This document shows, in pieces, positions 1 through 12,955 of a stretch of DNA of 64,000 bases. Within the stretch, counting starts at the first letter, position 1. Every line of letters begins with the position of its first letter. The notes below the pieces were generated by a model. The model made no database searches and was not told the DNA's origin. It saw nothing but the letters and a program-made list of their open reading frames with translations. A program made the translations under genes and the position numbers. Source of the DNA: Lasiodiplodia sp. COLG20 (lineage: Eukaryota > Ascomycota > Dothideomycetes > Botryosphaeriales > Botryosphaeriaceae); the NCBI GenBank assembly GCA_009801085.1, contig VNWV01000023.1, forward strand, positions 62,001 through 126,000, given 5' to 3'.

Positions 1-3000
1 AAGACGTAGTAGAGTAATAGTTTTAGTCGTTTAAAAGAGAGTATTAGACTAGATCTTCTTTCTATCAGACTAAAACCATCTAACGACTTTTCGTAGACTA
101 TTAAAACTTTACTACCGTCTTAAAGCGAATCTTTAGTGGGCTAGACGAGACCTGCTAAGCTACTTACGATCTACTAAAAATAACGTAAAAAGAATCTATT
201 TGAGATTATACTACTAAGTTCTAGAACGTAATATTTCTAATCGAAGAATATTTAGACCTTACGCTTAGAACTCTATATTATAGAGGGCTAAAGAACGAAA
301 TTAAAAAGATAATAGCTCTCTATAATAATACTAAAACTCTAAAAGCTATAATTTAGCTAGTTCTTAAGATAAAATAACTCTAGAACGAATACGACTAAGA
401 CTAAAAGACGTATTAACTAAGAAACTTCTAGAAACCGTTACGCTATATCTAAAATAGAGGCGATACTATAGAGCTCGACGCAGTCTATAAAGACGAAAAG
501 AAGCCTTATAATAAGAGAAAGAGTAGAAATATCTAACGACGAAAGTTTATACTCTAGAAATAAGAACGCTTTAATAAGAGACTATATTTTCGATGTAAAG
601 AAAAATAGAATAAGATATACTAATAAAGCTATCTATAAAAGAAAAAAGTACGTTAGAGCGCGGCCGTCTATAAGAGAGATTAAGAAGAATCTTAAAAAGT
701 CTTCTTCGTAGTTATAAAAATAGTTAGCTATACGACTATAAGCTAGACTATTTACTACGATAATAATTATCTTATCTATAAAGGCGAAAAAGACGACGCC
801 GAATAGTACTCTAAGCAACCTTAACGCGTTAGTACTACCCTACGAATACTAGAATAGTAGAAAATTAATAACTTTATCGAAGCGCTACCCCCGAATAACG
901 ATCTAATAAATAGCGATATCGAAGAATTCTACGATAGTACGCCCGAACTTAGCGAAATAGACGATAAAAACTAGAAGAATAACGCTACTCTAGCTAAAAT
1001 CGAAAAGTATCTTAAATAATACGAAAAAAACCTAACGCGTTTCTAGCTTTACGTCTACTACTATCTAGACTCTAGTAGTACGCCTAAAGCTACCTATTTA
1101 GTAATATAAAGTTATAAACGGCGCGATAACCGTTAAGTTTTACTAGTACGATAGATAGAGTCTCTAGCGCTAGTTATATTATACTACCGCCGAAAAAATC
1201 GCGAAATAACTATAAGACGAAGTCTAAAACGCTTAACGCGAGAAGAATTAGACTTATCTTAAAAATATAGCGGTAATACTAGAAATATACGAAATAGTAA
1301 TATTCTAGAGAGATATCTTATATTAGATTTCGTCGATTAAGTATAAAAGACCGATAATATAGTATAAGATCTATCGAGAAATAGTTAGCTATCGACGAAG
1401 AATCTAGAAGAAAGACTAAACTTAATAAAAGAAAATCTTTCTTTACGCGAAAGAATAGAATCTTTACTTCTACAAAAACGTCTCTTTAGTCTTAAAAGAT
1501 AATAGTCTACAATACTAATCGAAAAACTAGATAGTCTTTCTAGCTAGAGACTCTAAAAGAGGCCGTTAGTAAGGTCTCTTAACTAGATTATATACATATT
1601 AAACGAAAAAATATCTACTAAAAATAAACTCTTTAAACTATTACACGTACTAGTTTATATTAGCAACTATAGAGTAATAGTTATAATCGATAGTAGCGTA
1701 TAGAAAAACTTTATAGATTTAGCGTACGTTAATAAGAGCTATATATATCGCTAGATAAAAAATCACCCGTATCTACTAAAAATAGTAGACGAATTACCTA
1801 CTAAGTAAGACTAGATCTAACTAGAAACGAGAACGATATCGTTATTCTTAAAAAACTATAAGAAATATATTAACTTAAACATCATAGAAATTCTAAGGCA
1901 CGATATTATTCTCGAAATACCATAGCTTAAAATCTATAAGCCGTATATCCGCTAGAGAATCGAAGAAATTACATTTCTAAACGAGAACTACGTATAATAT
2001 CTCGCGACTACTAAACGCCGCTAGACGCTAGAAGCTAAAACTAAAGCTAGTAGCTAGAGCTAAAAAAGCTAGAGTCTAAGCTAGAAGTTAAAAGCTTAGA
2101 GCGTAGAGCTAAAAGAAAGCGTAAATATTCGAGAAATATTTCTAGTAGCTATTAAGCGTATAAGACGTCGAAAAGAAAGAGTCTATTAACTCTATCTAAA
2201 ACCTAATAAGAAAATAGAATATAAAATCGCCGCTAAAATATAGCGATTAAAGACGGAACCTTATATAGAGAATAACTATCTAAAGTTAGTCGAAGAAAAC
2301 TATCTCTAGAGAATATACGCTAGATATAACGAAAGACTCGTTAAGAGAACTACCTAGCTAGATAAAAAATATATCGTAAGTAATACTTAGAAGAAGGTAG
2401 ATAATTCTAAAAAAAAAAAAGTTCTAATACTAAAACTTAAAACGATACCCCTATAGTTTTAGAATTAGTAACCGGTATTTTAGAAGAGAGAAAAGAGATA
2501 GCTACTAAAGTACTAACTATAGAATTACAAGATACTTCTTATTCTAAAAACGTAGCCCGCGTTTAAGTTAATCTACTTTCTCTTTTAGAAGAAAAGTAAG
2601 ACTCTAAAAAAATATATCGAAAAGAACGTAGAACGAGATTATATATAGTCTTCGTTATTACTAGCTAGATATCTTATTCTATTCGTTCTAAAGAAAAACG
2701 ATAAGCTCCGCCTCTATATCGATTATAAATAGCTAAACGACATTACGATAAAAAACCGATATCTATTATCTCGTATCGACGAGTTATAGAATAAGACCTA
2801 AGAGGCGAAATTCTTTATTAAGTTTAATCTTTAAGACGACTATTACCTCGTACGAATTAAGAAAGAAGAAGAATAGAAGATAGCGTTTTAAATACGTTAC
2901 GATTATTTAAATATACAGTTATACCGTTCGGGCTTATTAATACTTTAGTAATATTCTAGAGCTTAGTTAATAACGTCTTACGTTCGTATTTAAATGTATT

Positions 3001-3086
3001 TTATATAGCTTATCTAGACGATATTTTAATCTACTTAAAAACCCTCGAAGAATATACAAAATATATTAAAAAGATTCTAGACGTAC
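1..3086 (+). mobile_element. Gypsy-2 (765-bp-LTR Ty3/Gypsy), outer left copy, segment 1, RIP-degraded
   Basis: This is the first visible part of a chromodomain Gypsy element whose 5' LTR and start of gag lie beyond the left edge. Reading through TAG/TAA stops on the plus strand gives a CCHC-like zinc knuckle near 585-620. An aspartic protease stretch (IIDSS then NFID) lies near 1,680-1,725. The start of reverse transcriptase follows, with LYIDY near 2,710-2,730, [11 protein letters not shown] near 2,750-2,790 and YLDDILIY near 3,008-3,032. It aligns with the complete copy at 47,531-55,892. The frame is cut at 3,086 by Gypsy-1 copy A and resumes at 10,063. Almost no TpG or CpA remains, so no ATG-started frame of useful size survives. 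Confidence 0.88.
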
Positions 3087-3515
3087 TATTACGACACGCT
3101 TAATAGTAGTAAAAAAGTTAAAATCTTATACGACTTACCGCCCACGTAACTAACTTTCTAAACCTAGTACGATCTACCTAGCCGACCTAGTCGTACCTAA
3201 ACCTACTAACCTAAGCTATTAAATCCTTTTCGTCATTCTAATTACTCTGGTTATCTTAATTACTATAAGTGACTAATACTAATCATACTAATTACTCTAT
3301 ATATATAGATTATACTCGTTATAATAGATAGAACCTTCGTAGTTAATTCTAATTATTACCTTATATCCCTCCCGTTATCTTTTCTATCTAACTACGGCTA
3401 CTATCCTCTAAATATAGTATTTAGTAACATCTTAGATAGTAGTAGTAAACTCTTAACGCGCTATATCTTTCTCAACGCCTCTATCTCTTTCTTCTTTCTA
3501 AGTCTAAGCGTAATA
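3087..3515 (+). repeat. 5' LTR of Gypsy-1 copy A
   Basis: This 429-bp LTR matches 9,634-10,062 and the reversed LTRs at 12,956-13,384 and 18,752-19,180. It starts tattacgacacgctt and ends gtctaagcgtaata. A block of short imperfect repeats of an attact/taatcac type lies near 3,230-3,300. The bases just after the LTR (ctttaactactacc) are shared with the other Gypsy-1 copies and are where a primer-binding site would lie; I did not match them to a tRNA. Confidence 0.92.
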
Positions 3516-3889
3516 CTTTAACTACTACCTTATAGACACTAAAGATAAGATTACTATAGTACTAACTATAATAACCTAGACCGAAATCTATACTTCTCTT
3601 CTAGACGCGGAGGACTAAGTACGTAATATTTAATCTAATATCTCTAAAAACCCTAATATAAAGACACGCATACTCATCTCGAAAGCCTACGTATTAGAAA
3701 TCGCGTTTCTTTCTTACGATATTAGTAGACTACGACTACTCTCGAATATATTAGAAGACTATATATACGTTCTTCTAGAATACTTTATTAGAGAATAAGC
3801 CTTTACGATTAACTATACTATAAGGATTCTAAAACCTACGCTACTTACTAAGCCGGCTCCGACCTAAACCCCTAATCTAAAGTTTAAGA

Positions 3890-4625
3890 TTAAGAAACTA
3901 GATACCTTCGACGGGACTAGGAAAAAATTAGACGAATTTCTACGATAACTATAAACCTACTTCTACTTATTTAAGATGGCCTTCTAAGATAACTCTTAAA
4001 AAATCTTCTTTATCAAATCGTACTTTCGTAGTAATACTATCTATTAGTTCGAACCCTATTAAGAAGACTTTAGTAAACTAGACTAATATAAGAAAACTAT
4101 AGAACTATTCTATAACTACGATAACTTCGCTAAAGCACTCCGAGAGATCTTTAAAGATAAAAACTAATATTAAGATACAGCCTATTAAATCTAAACCTTT
4201 AAACAAACTAGTTTCGCCGTAATCTATACTATCTAGTTTTGACTCTATACCTTCCAACTCTAATAGCCCGACAACGTCCTTAAAATGTTATATTACGAGG
4301 GACTAAAGAACTATATTAAAGATAAATTCGCTAGAACTAAGCTATCTAAGTTATACTAGAAGGTAGTCCGTATTACTATTTAACTTAATACTTAGCTATA
4401 CGACTATTATAAAAAAGTAACCCGATTAAACCGCCCTATAATTAACTCTAACTAAACCTAGAATATAACGAGCCCCGGCGAATCTATAAATCTCGATAGC
4501 GTTAGACGTAACGGGCCTCTATTTTAAAAAGAAAAAGACCGACGCCGTAAGAAAGATCTATACCTCTACTACGGTAAGAAGAAATACTACGCCCACTAAT
4601 ATAAGAACGGCTATAAGACAACACG
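3890..4625 (+). pseudogene. gag of Gypsy-1 copy A (RIP-inactivated)
   Basis: Read through stops, the plus strand gives a retrotransposon Gag core: LDTFDGTRKKLDEFL followed by a YFYLFKMAF-type stretch near 3,895-3,990, then a YWFEPYQEDF-like segment near 4,045-4,075. A zinc-knuckle remnant follows near 4,560-4,615, with the Cys codons changed to Tyr (YLYYGKKKYYAH), as expected when TGC/TGT become TAC/TAT. Gag would form the nucleocapsid shell that packages element RNA. The same region is present in the fragment at 46,476-47,530 but is missing from copy B. Confidence 0.8.
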
Positions 4626-4879
4626 CTAAACCTCAGCTATATAAGTAATAAAAGTAGAGAAATCCTACGATAAACAGCATTAGACCGATTATATTAACGA
4701 CGAATATAAAAGCTATTATAAACTAAAGAAGACCTATAGGTACTAGCTAGAGGTAAAAAACTAAAAAAGCCTTTAATCTAGAGGCGGGTAGAGGCGTAGC
4801 CCCTAGCGCCCCTTTAGATAACTATAATAACGACCAGTAACACTAAAGAAAAACTCTCTTATACGTATACTACGGACGA

Positions 4880-7800
4880 TAAAGAACCCCTAGCTAAGTA
4901 TACTAAGTATCTTATTATTAATATATTTACTAATAGACGCTAAGTCTACGTTCTAATCGACTTAGCTAATAGAGATAATTATATTAACCCCTACTTCGTA
5001 GAAAAATATAATATTAAGTTCCGAGAAAAGAAATACCCCTATAAACTTATTATCGTAGATAGTTTACCTAGTATATATAGAGAAGAGTTAATACTTATAG
5101 AAATCTAAAAACTCGTGCTAGCTAGAGAAAAATACCGAGAAAGAATATACTTAGACATTATAAAAACCCTTAAATATAATATCATCCTAGAACGCCTCTA
5201 GCTCCGGAAGTAGAAACTATATATCGACTAGAAATCTAGAGAAGTAAAATTCAGGTTTAAAAAAAAGAACGAGACGTAGTAGCTATTTAGTATTATAGCA
5301 GCGTCGGTATAACTCTAAGTAATCTAGAGTAAGCTAGTATAAGTTAGTAAAATCTCTAAGAAGACCCTTAGAAAAGAAGTAAAGAAAAATACCTCTATCG
5401 AAATCTTCTAGGTGCGCACTACCCCCTAAGAAATTAAAATTAAGACTTAGTAACTTCTAGAGGTCCGATAGGCTTATAGAATCGTCTACCTCTCTAAAAA
5501 ACGAATCTATAGACTCTAAAAACCCTAAGAACTCTAAGAACGTATAATATATAATCTATAATAAGTTAATACTACTAATATAAAAAACCCTCTAGATAAT
5601 ATATCTCTATAATATAGAAAATTCGACATCTTTACGGAGAAATAGAAAGACGCTCTACTAGAATACTAATTATAGAACTATAAAATACCTCTAATACTAA
5701 AAATATTATCTAAGTTTAGCCCCTTATACTCCCTCTCTAAAAAAGAACTATAGATACTTAAGAAATATATCGAGACCTACTTACGAAAAGAATATATTTA
5801 ACTATTTTAGTTATTAGTAGCCTTCTCTATCCTATTCATACTAAAACCTAAAGAGAAGCTATAACTATATATAGACTACTAAATTTTAAACGATATTACT
5901 ATTAAGAACCGCTATTTCTTACCTAGAATCGACGAACTACGAGACCGACTAAGAAAGACTAAGTATTTTACTAAGCTTAATCTTCGAGATGGCTACTACT
6001 TAATTAAGATTAAAGAAGGCGAAGAGTAAAAAACTACCTAATAAAGTCGCTTTAGACTATTTAAATACCTTATCATATCTTTCGGACTTACTAACGCCCC
6101 CGTAACCTTCTAAACTATAATTAACGATATTCTTTAAGAATATCTAGACGTCTTCTATATAGTATATCTAGACGATATCCTAATCTACTCTAAAACCCTA
6201 AAGAAACATTAAAAACACGTAGTAAAGATACTAAAGAAATTATAGAAAAGAAGACTATAAGTTAAGTCTAAGAAATACGCCTTCTACGTCTAAGAGATAG
6301 AATTTCTAAGATTTATTATCCGACCTAGAAAAGTCGTAATAGACTCTAAAAAAGTGAAATCTATTCTCAGTTAGTCTATACCTAAGAATCTCCGAGAAGT
6401 TTAATTCTTCTTAGACTTTACTAACTTCTACCGACGATTTATTAAAGACTACGCTAAGCTAGTAGAACCTCTAACTCGACTAACTTAAAAAGATATCCGC
6501 TTCGACTAGTAGAATATATAATAGAAAGCCTTCGACCTACTTAAGAAAGTCTTTACGGAAGCACCTATTCTAGCTCTTTTTAACCCGGATAAATCTATCT
6601 ATCTAGAAATTAACGCCTTAGACTATACTATAGAGATATATCTTAGCTAGCTAAATAACTAAGAACGACTACACTCCGTAGCCTTCTACTCTAGAAAGAT
6701 ATTACCTACGGAACTTAACTACGATATTTACGATAAAGAACTATTAGCTATCGTTATAGTCTTTAAAGAATAGCGACATTATCTAGAAAAAGTAAACTTC
6801 GAAATTACTATATATTTAAATTACTAAAACCTAGACGCCTTTATAATAACTAAAATTCTTAATCGGCGATAAGTCCGATAGGCGGAACAACTCGCTTTCT
6901 TTAATTTTAAGATAGTACACTAGAAAGAAACTAAGAATAAAAAAACTAATATATTTAATCGACGATACGACTATATACTTAACTAACTAGAACTCTCTCT
7001 AGCGCTTCTAGAATAAAATAAGAAAGAAGATATTAAACTTAACTAACTTTAACTAGAACTTATAGTAATCCGCCTTTTAGTTCTAGTTATTTGAAGCTAA
7101 GTAAGAGACTTCTAATTCTAGAAAAAACCTTCTAGGTCTCGAAAATCTCTAGGACCTACGAATCTCTAGAAACTCGTTTCTAGAAATATAATACTTCCTA
7201 AACCTAGTTTTTTAGAAGTACTAAACTCCTAGAAATCGACCCCTTCTAGAGAAATAAACCTAGAAATATAATTCTCCTAGAAAGAACCTCTAGGAATAAA
7301 CACCCTAGGAGTATAACTAGTCTAAGAAGAAAACTCTAGAAATAAAACTCTAGAAAATAACTTCTAGAAAGTCCTCTCTAAAAACCTAGGTATATAAGAA
7401 AATAAGAACCCTTAAGAAAATAATCTCTTACTTTTAATATAGAAAGAGTATATTCGGATAATCTATAAAAACGATACTATAGCATAGTAACTATTAAAAT
7501 AAATTTATAATTATTCGAAAGAAGATCCCGACCTTATATTAAGTCTAGAAGAAATAATTTTTTTTAAAGAACTAGTCTACGTCCTCTAACGACTTCGACG
7601 ACAGCTTATTAAGAAAATCTATACTGCTCTAATATACGGCTATAGAGGCATTAATTCTATAATAAAGAGAATTAAAAGAGTATTCTATATACTATATCTT
7701 AGAAAACGAGTATAATAGTACCTCGCCGATTACGAGGACTACGCCCGAAATAAAGTAGTACGATACGCCCCCTATAAAAAGCTATAGCCGATTATACCTT

Positions 7801-8880
7801 TTAACCAACTCTAGAAATCTATCTTCTTAGACTTTATTACTAAACTACTAAAATTTAAAGAACTACTTATAGGGGTACGCTATAACGTAATTCTAGTTAT
7901 TATTAATAGACTATCTAAATAGGGGTATTTTATTTTCTATAAGAAAGTCTTAGAAGTTTCTAAGCTAGTTTATATCTTCTTACGATACATCTTTATAAAC
8001 TATAGAATACTAGAAATAATTATCTTCGACTAAGATACCTACTTCCACGCTTAATTCTAGTAAACCTTAATAAATAAGTTAGAAACGAAACATAAGCTAT
8101 CCACTACCTTTTACCCCTAAACGAATAACTAAACAAAACGACTTAACTAGACCTTAGAGAAATATCTATAAAGCTACGTAAATTACTAATAAAATAACTA
8201 GGTAGAACTTCTACCCCTAGCACAATTCGCTTATAATAGTATACTAGCGGAAATAATCTAAAAAATACTATTCTACGTTAACTTTAGATTTAAACCCCGA
8301 GCCTACGAAGAATCTATTCTATAAGAAAATATCGTATAAAAAGAAATATTCTAGATAGAGTAGCTAAAAAAACTATACTAAAGCCTAGTCTGAGATATAA
8401 AATTTATTAACTACCGTATAGCTATGTACTATAATTAAAGGCGCTAGAAGCCGCCGCTTCTAGAAAAGAAAGATAAAGTCTAGCTACTTACTAAAAACCT
8501 TAAAACTAAACGACTAAGTCCTAAATTAGATCACAAAAAAATCGGTTTCTTCAAAATTAAATAAAAACTTTCTTCTATCACTTATAAACTTAAATTATCT
8601 AAAAATATACGTCGAAGTCTAGTCTTCTATATAGCGCTTCTTAAACCAGTACTATAAAACGCCTAAATACTAGAATATCTCGAAGGAGAAATTTAGCCCG
8701 AAGACGTATAAAAATAGAACGTCGAAAAAATTCTAGATAGTAAATAAAACCCCGACGGTTAGCTTAAATACCTCGTTAAGTAGGAGAATTATAATAACTT
8801 AGAAAATACCTAGAAACCCTTATCGAATTTTAACTACTTAAAACTTCTCGAGGACTTCTACCGATAAAACCTAGACTATC
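4880..8880 (+). pseudogene. pol of Gypsy-1 copy A: protease, RT, RNase H, integrase, chromodomain (RIP-inactivated)
   Basis: Reading through TAG/TAA, the domains in order are: protease near 4,920-4,990 (VLIDLANRDNYINPYF); reverse transcriptase with [15 protein letters not shown] near 5,910-5,955, [10 protein letters not shown] near 5,980-6,010 and YLDDILIYS near 6,166-6,192; and RNase H with [14 protein letters not shown] near 6,720-6,765. A linker rich in tctagaa-like repeats lies at about 7,090-7,420. The integrase runs from about 7,500 to 8,400, and a chromodomain (VEKILDS then LKYLVK) lies near 8,725-8,870. This order and the C-terminal chromodomain place it among chromoviruses, whose chromodomain guides insertion to modified chromatin. 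There are dozens of stops and no start codon remains. Confidence 0.85.
7090..7420 (+). repeat. degenerate tctagaa-rich linker between RNase H and integrase of Gypsy-1
   Basis: The stretch is built of loosely repeated units such as tctagaaata, tctaggaataaa and ctagaaaat. The reversed copy B carries the matching stretch near 15,620-15,900, so it belongs to the family and is not a local insertion. It interrupts the usual RNase H to integrase spacing. Read through stops, it gives a hydrophilic Asn/Lys/Gln-rich peptide of no recognised domain. Confidence 0.55.
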
Positions 8881-8889
8881 TAAGTCTAG

Positions 8890-9625
8890 AATATTCTTCT
8901 ATAACGTAAAACCTAGAGAAGGGGTTAGAGACACCTAAAACCGATTAATAGAAGTCTAATAAGAAACTACGCTATCGGCGCTAGCTACGTTACTACTAAA
9001 CCCGCCTAACGTATACGGTATAGCCGTATTATCTACCTCTAAATTAGCTAAACTTCGATCTAAGGTAGTAGCCTTCTCTATTTTAATCGTAACTAGTTTC
9101 TAGTTAAATATCTCGTTACTCTAAAAATCTAGAAAAGACAACATTCGAAAAAGCTAAATTATCTTAGTCCGAGAAGATACGTTTTAACGAGTTAAATAAA
9201 GGATTTCTACCTTATTCTACTTAATCTAACGTTAAACCTTCTCTAACTAACCCTAAATACGATTTTATTATTAATCTACCCGACGAACTACAGAAAGTTA
9301 GTATAAGTATAGAAAGAGAAAAAAACGATTATACTTAGCCGAAGAAGTCATCGCTTTAAAAATATAACGACGACTACGCTTTATATACTCGTAATAACGA
9401 GGCTAATTGAGAAGAACGAAGTAATAGTAATAAAAACGAAAAGAGTAGAATTAATAATAAATAGACGCCTTCATCCCGTTCTAAAGAATACGAGAAGCTA
9501 AGGCGTACTAATAAGTACTACTACCCGATATAATTAGTATAAAGAAGAAGAATAACGGTAAAAAGAACCTATAGAGTCTTATAAAAACCTATATAGAAGC
9601 TTTCGGGCCGAAAGTAGTCTAGAGA
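8890..9625 (+). pseudogene. remnant of an extra 3' coding region of Gypsy-1 copy A, function unknown
   Basis: About 750 bp lie between the chromodomain and the 3' LTR, which is long for a plain 3' untranslated region. Reading through TAG stops, the plus strand gives runs such as ATLLLNPPNVYGIAVL near 8,990 and a charged stretch (KVSISIEREKNDYT) near 9,293-9,335, followed by YALYTRNNEAN near 9,375-9,410. The matching region exists in copy B. I recognise no domain; it may be one frame or two. Confidence 0.35.
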
Positions 9626-9633
9626 GAGAATAG

Positions 9634-10062
9634 TATTACGATACGCTTAATAGTAGTAAGAAAGTTAGAATCTTATATAACTTATCGTCTACGTAACTAA
9701 CCCTCTAAATCTAGTACGATCTATCTAGCCGACCTAGCCGTACTCGAACCTACTAATCCGAGCTACTAAATTCTTTTTATCATTCTAATTACTCTAGTCA
9801 CCTTAATCACTATAAGTAATTAATACTAATCACACTAATTACTCTATATATATAGACTATACTTATTATAGTAGATAGAACCTTCGTGGTTAATTTTAAT
9901 TATTATCTTACATTTCTCCCGTTATCTTTTCTATCTAACTACGGCTACTATTTTCTAAATATAGTATTTAGTAACATCTTAGATAGTGGTAGTAAACTTT
10001 TAACGCGCTATATCTTTCTCGACGTCTCTATTTCTTTCTCTTTCTCGAGTCTAAGCGTAATA
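9634..10062 (+). repeat. 3' LTR of Gypsy-1 copy A
   Basis: This 429-bp LTR has the same length and ends as 3,087-3,515. The differences seen are C/T and G/A changes. The preceding agagagagaatag is the polypurine tract, better preserved in copy B as its complement ctattccccctct at 13,385. After 10,062 the interrupted reverse-transcriptase frame of the outer element resumes. Confidence 0.92.
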
Positions 10063-12955
10063 CGTATTTTAAGAATAGAGATTATCTATTATACTCGAGA
10101 AATATAAATAGTACTTCTAAAAAGTAGAATACTTAGAATTTATTATTACCCTAGACTATATTAGTATAAACGAAACTAAACTAGACGTAATTAAAGATTA
10201 GCCTATACTAAAAACTATTAAGAAAGTATAATTCTTTCTCGATTTCGTTAACTTCTATCGTAAGTTTATTAAGAGATACGCGATAGTATATAAGCTATTT
10301 ATGAGACTTACTTAGAAAGAATACGAATTTAAATAGAGCGAAGAGTAATAACGAGCGTTTAACTTACTAAAGTAGATATTCTACGAAATATTTATTCTCG
10401 AAATCTATAACTTCGAACTCTCTATTATTATAGAAACTAACGTATCGAACTACGCTATTAAGATCTATCTTAGTTAGTTCGACGAATAAGAACGGCTTTA
10501 CTTAATCGCGTACTATTCTAGAAAAATAACACTCTCAAAGCTTAACTATAACGTCTACGATAAAGAACTTTTAGCTATCGTTATAATATTTAAAGAATAG
10601 AGATATTATCTAAAAGATATAAAGTACTAGATATTAGTATACTACGACTATAAGAACCTTACGTACTTTACTACTATAAAAAAACTAACTTAAAGATAAG
10701 TTAGATAGACTAAAGAATTAGCGTTTTATAATATAAAGATTATCTATAAAAAGAAATTAGAAAACGCTCGCGTAGATACGCTAAGTAGAAGAGCCGACTA
10801 TATTAAAAAGAAGTTAGAACTATAGTCTACGATATTTAACTAGTAGAAAAACGAAACTTTTATATCCGTTAGAGTATACGTATCTATATTTAGAATCGCC
10901 TAATTATAGCTTAAGAAAAACTCGAAGACCGATTTATCGCTTACTCTAGTTCGGCTACTAGCGCCGACGATACGCCTAAAAAATAACGTCTAAACGCGAA
11001 AGATTTAAGAAGTCTACGTCTATAACGTAATAGTCTAAGAACTTAAAAAAGTAAAAAACGACTCTCGAATTACGCGTGACGTAGAAGATATAATTCTATA
11101 TTTAAAATTAATCTACGTTTCGATAAAACTTCGAGAAGAACTCGTTAAAGATATTTACGAAGTACTAGTACATAGTTACTAAGAAATTAAGAAGATAATA
11201 GAGTAAATAACTAGAAATTACTACTTTTAGAATCTAAAAAGAATAGTCTAGAAGGTAGTTTCGTAATACGACTTATATATTAGAAGTAAAACCGCGAGAT
11301 ACGTACTCTACGAACTATTTTAACTAATCGTAGCTCTAAAGAAACTCTAGTAATTAATCTCGCTAGACTTTATTATAAATCTATCCGAGTTAGTTAAATT
11401 CTTAATTAACGTTAAGTACGACTCGATTCTAGTTATCGTCGATAGACTTACTAAATACGCGTACTATCTACTCTATCTTAAATTAGTAAACGCGAAAGAA
11501 CTAGCCTATATATTTCTAAGAATAATTCTAGATAACTATAAATTACTAGAAGAGCTCGTATTAGATAGAGATCGATTATTTATATTCTAATTCTAGTAGA
11601 GTCTTATCTAATAGCTTAGAGTTAAATATAAACTCTCGATAACGGTATATTCTTAAATAAACGAATAGACTAAACGTATAAACTAAACGCTAGAATAGTA
11701 TCTACGCTATTATCTTAACTATATCTAGAATAATTAGATTATATTACTACTACTAGCGTAATTCGCGTATAATAGCTTAAAAGTATTAGCTACTTAGAAA
11801 TCTCTATTCTACGCTAATTATAGACGCGAACCGATAGTCTATTAAGAAGAAATCTTAAGCGAATTATTAGTCTAGAAAGAAATTCTTAAGGCGAACTAGC
11901 TAAAAGAACTTTATAAGTAGCTTAGTCTTAATATCGAGTTTAACAAATACTTAATATTCTACTACTATAATAGACGGTACTAAGAGATATTAAAGCTAAA
12001 AAGAGAGAATAAAGTTTACCTTCTTAGAAAAAATATTAAAACTCGACGGTCGAATAGTAAATTAGACTTTAAAAAAATCGAACCTTTTAAGATTAAAGAA
12101 AAACTAGATGAAGTTATATACCGTCTTAAACTACTAGACACTATACGGATAAACCTAGTATTTTATATAGAACTACTCGAACTAGCTCTAGAAAACGTTA
12201 TTCTAGTAGGATAAACTAAAGAAATAACTCTAGAAAATCTAGACGCCGACGAAAATAAAGATTAAGTCGTAAAAAAAATTCTCGATAGCGACTACTATAA
12301 TAATTAATTCGAATACCTTATTAAGTAGAAAGAAGACTAGAATAATATTTAGAAACCGCTAGAAAACTATGAAGACTATAAAGACCTTATTATAGACTTT
12401 TATCGCTAAAATCTAGATCGATCTAAGCTAGAGACGCGTTAATTACGAAAGCGCCTAAAAACTTAAAATTAAAATTTAGAGTCTATTACGCCTAATTAAC
12501 TAACTTAAACGTCTTCGATAGCGTAGTACTCGAACTAGCTCTAGAAGACCTAACGGTCTAGATAAAATTCGTAAAGATATTAGCTAAAGACTCGCTACGT
12601 AAACGCTTTAGCGACCGCTTCTTCTTAGTATTTTTAGAGTTAATAGAGCTTTTAGAATTTATACTTTTAATACGCTTTAACTTTTTAAGACTTTTAAAGC
12701 CCCGACGTACTATTAAAGAACGACGCGTCTTTAAGAAACGCTACTATTTACGAAGACGTTTAATTTAAGTAGTTATAGTCTATAAAGCGGTATAAGTAGC
12801 CGATTTCTCGACCTCTAAACGAGTTTACTTACGATCTAACTTTTCTACTACTAAGAATTAGTAGAAAACCTTAAGTAAAGAGAAAGAAACTATATATAAC
12901 TAAAACTACTAGACGTAGCTACGTTATAACCCGTACGACGATTTTTTAAGTAAGA
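10063..12955 (+). mobile_element. Gypsy-2 outer left copy, segment 2 (rest of RT, RNase H, integrase, chromodomain)
   Basis: The outer element continues after copy A. Read through stops, it gives the end of reverse transcriptase (VEYLEFIITLDYI near 10,117-10,155; FVNFYRKFI near 10,240-10,270). RNase H follows, with YDKELLAIV near 10,556-10,585. The integrase spans about 11,150-11,900 (ISLDFI, VIVDRLTKYAYY, QTLE-type core pieces). A chromodomain (KKILDSDYYNN, PLENYEDYKDLIIDFYR) lies near 12,260-12,415. Downstream, 12,470-12,870, is the remnant of a minus-strand coiled-coil frame also seen in the copy at 47,531. The segment ends at the insertion site of copy B; the target repeat taaga is at 12,951-12,955. 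Confidence 0.88.

Larger units (their letters stand above)
3087..10062 (+). mobile_element. Gypsy-1 copy A, complete nested LTR retrotransposon, RIP-degraded
   Basis: This is a complete Ty3/Gypsy element of 6,976 bp with two LTRs of 429 bp each. It is inserted into the reverse-transcriptase frame of the outer Gypsy-2. A 5-bp target duplication flanks it: cgtac at 3,082-3,086 and cgtat at 10,063-10,067, differing by one C/T change. The usual TG...CA ends appear as TA...TA (tattacg...gcgtaata), as RIP would produce. Order inside is gag, protease, reverse transcriptase, RNase H, integrase, chromodomain, extra 3' ORF remnant, purine-rich tract (agagagagaatag) and 3' LTR. Every domain is broken by TAG/TAA codons, so it cannot move autonomously. 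Confidence 0.93.

Noticed and set aside
633..818. Minus-strand frame of 61 codons with a hydrophobic peptide
   Set aside because: It is antisense to the gag region of a RIP-mutated element and hydrophobic only because of A/T-rich codons.
9886..10107. ATG-started frame of 73 codons in the 3' LTR of copy A
   Set aside because: It lies across an LTR and its junction with the outer element; it is a chance frame in AT-rich DNA.
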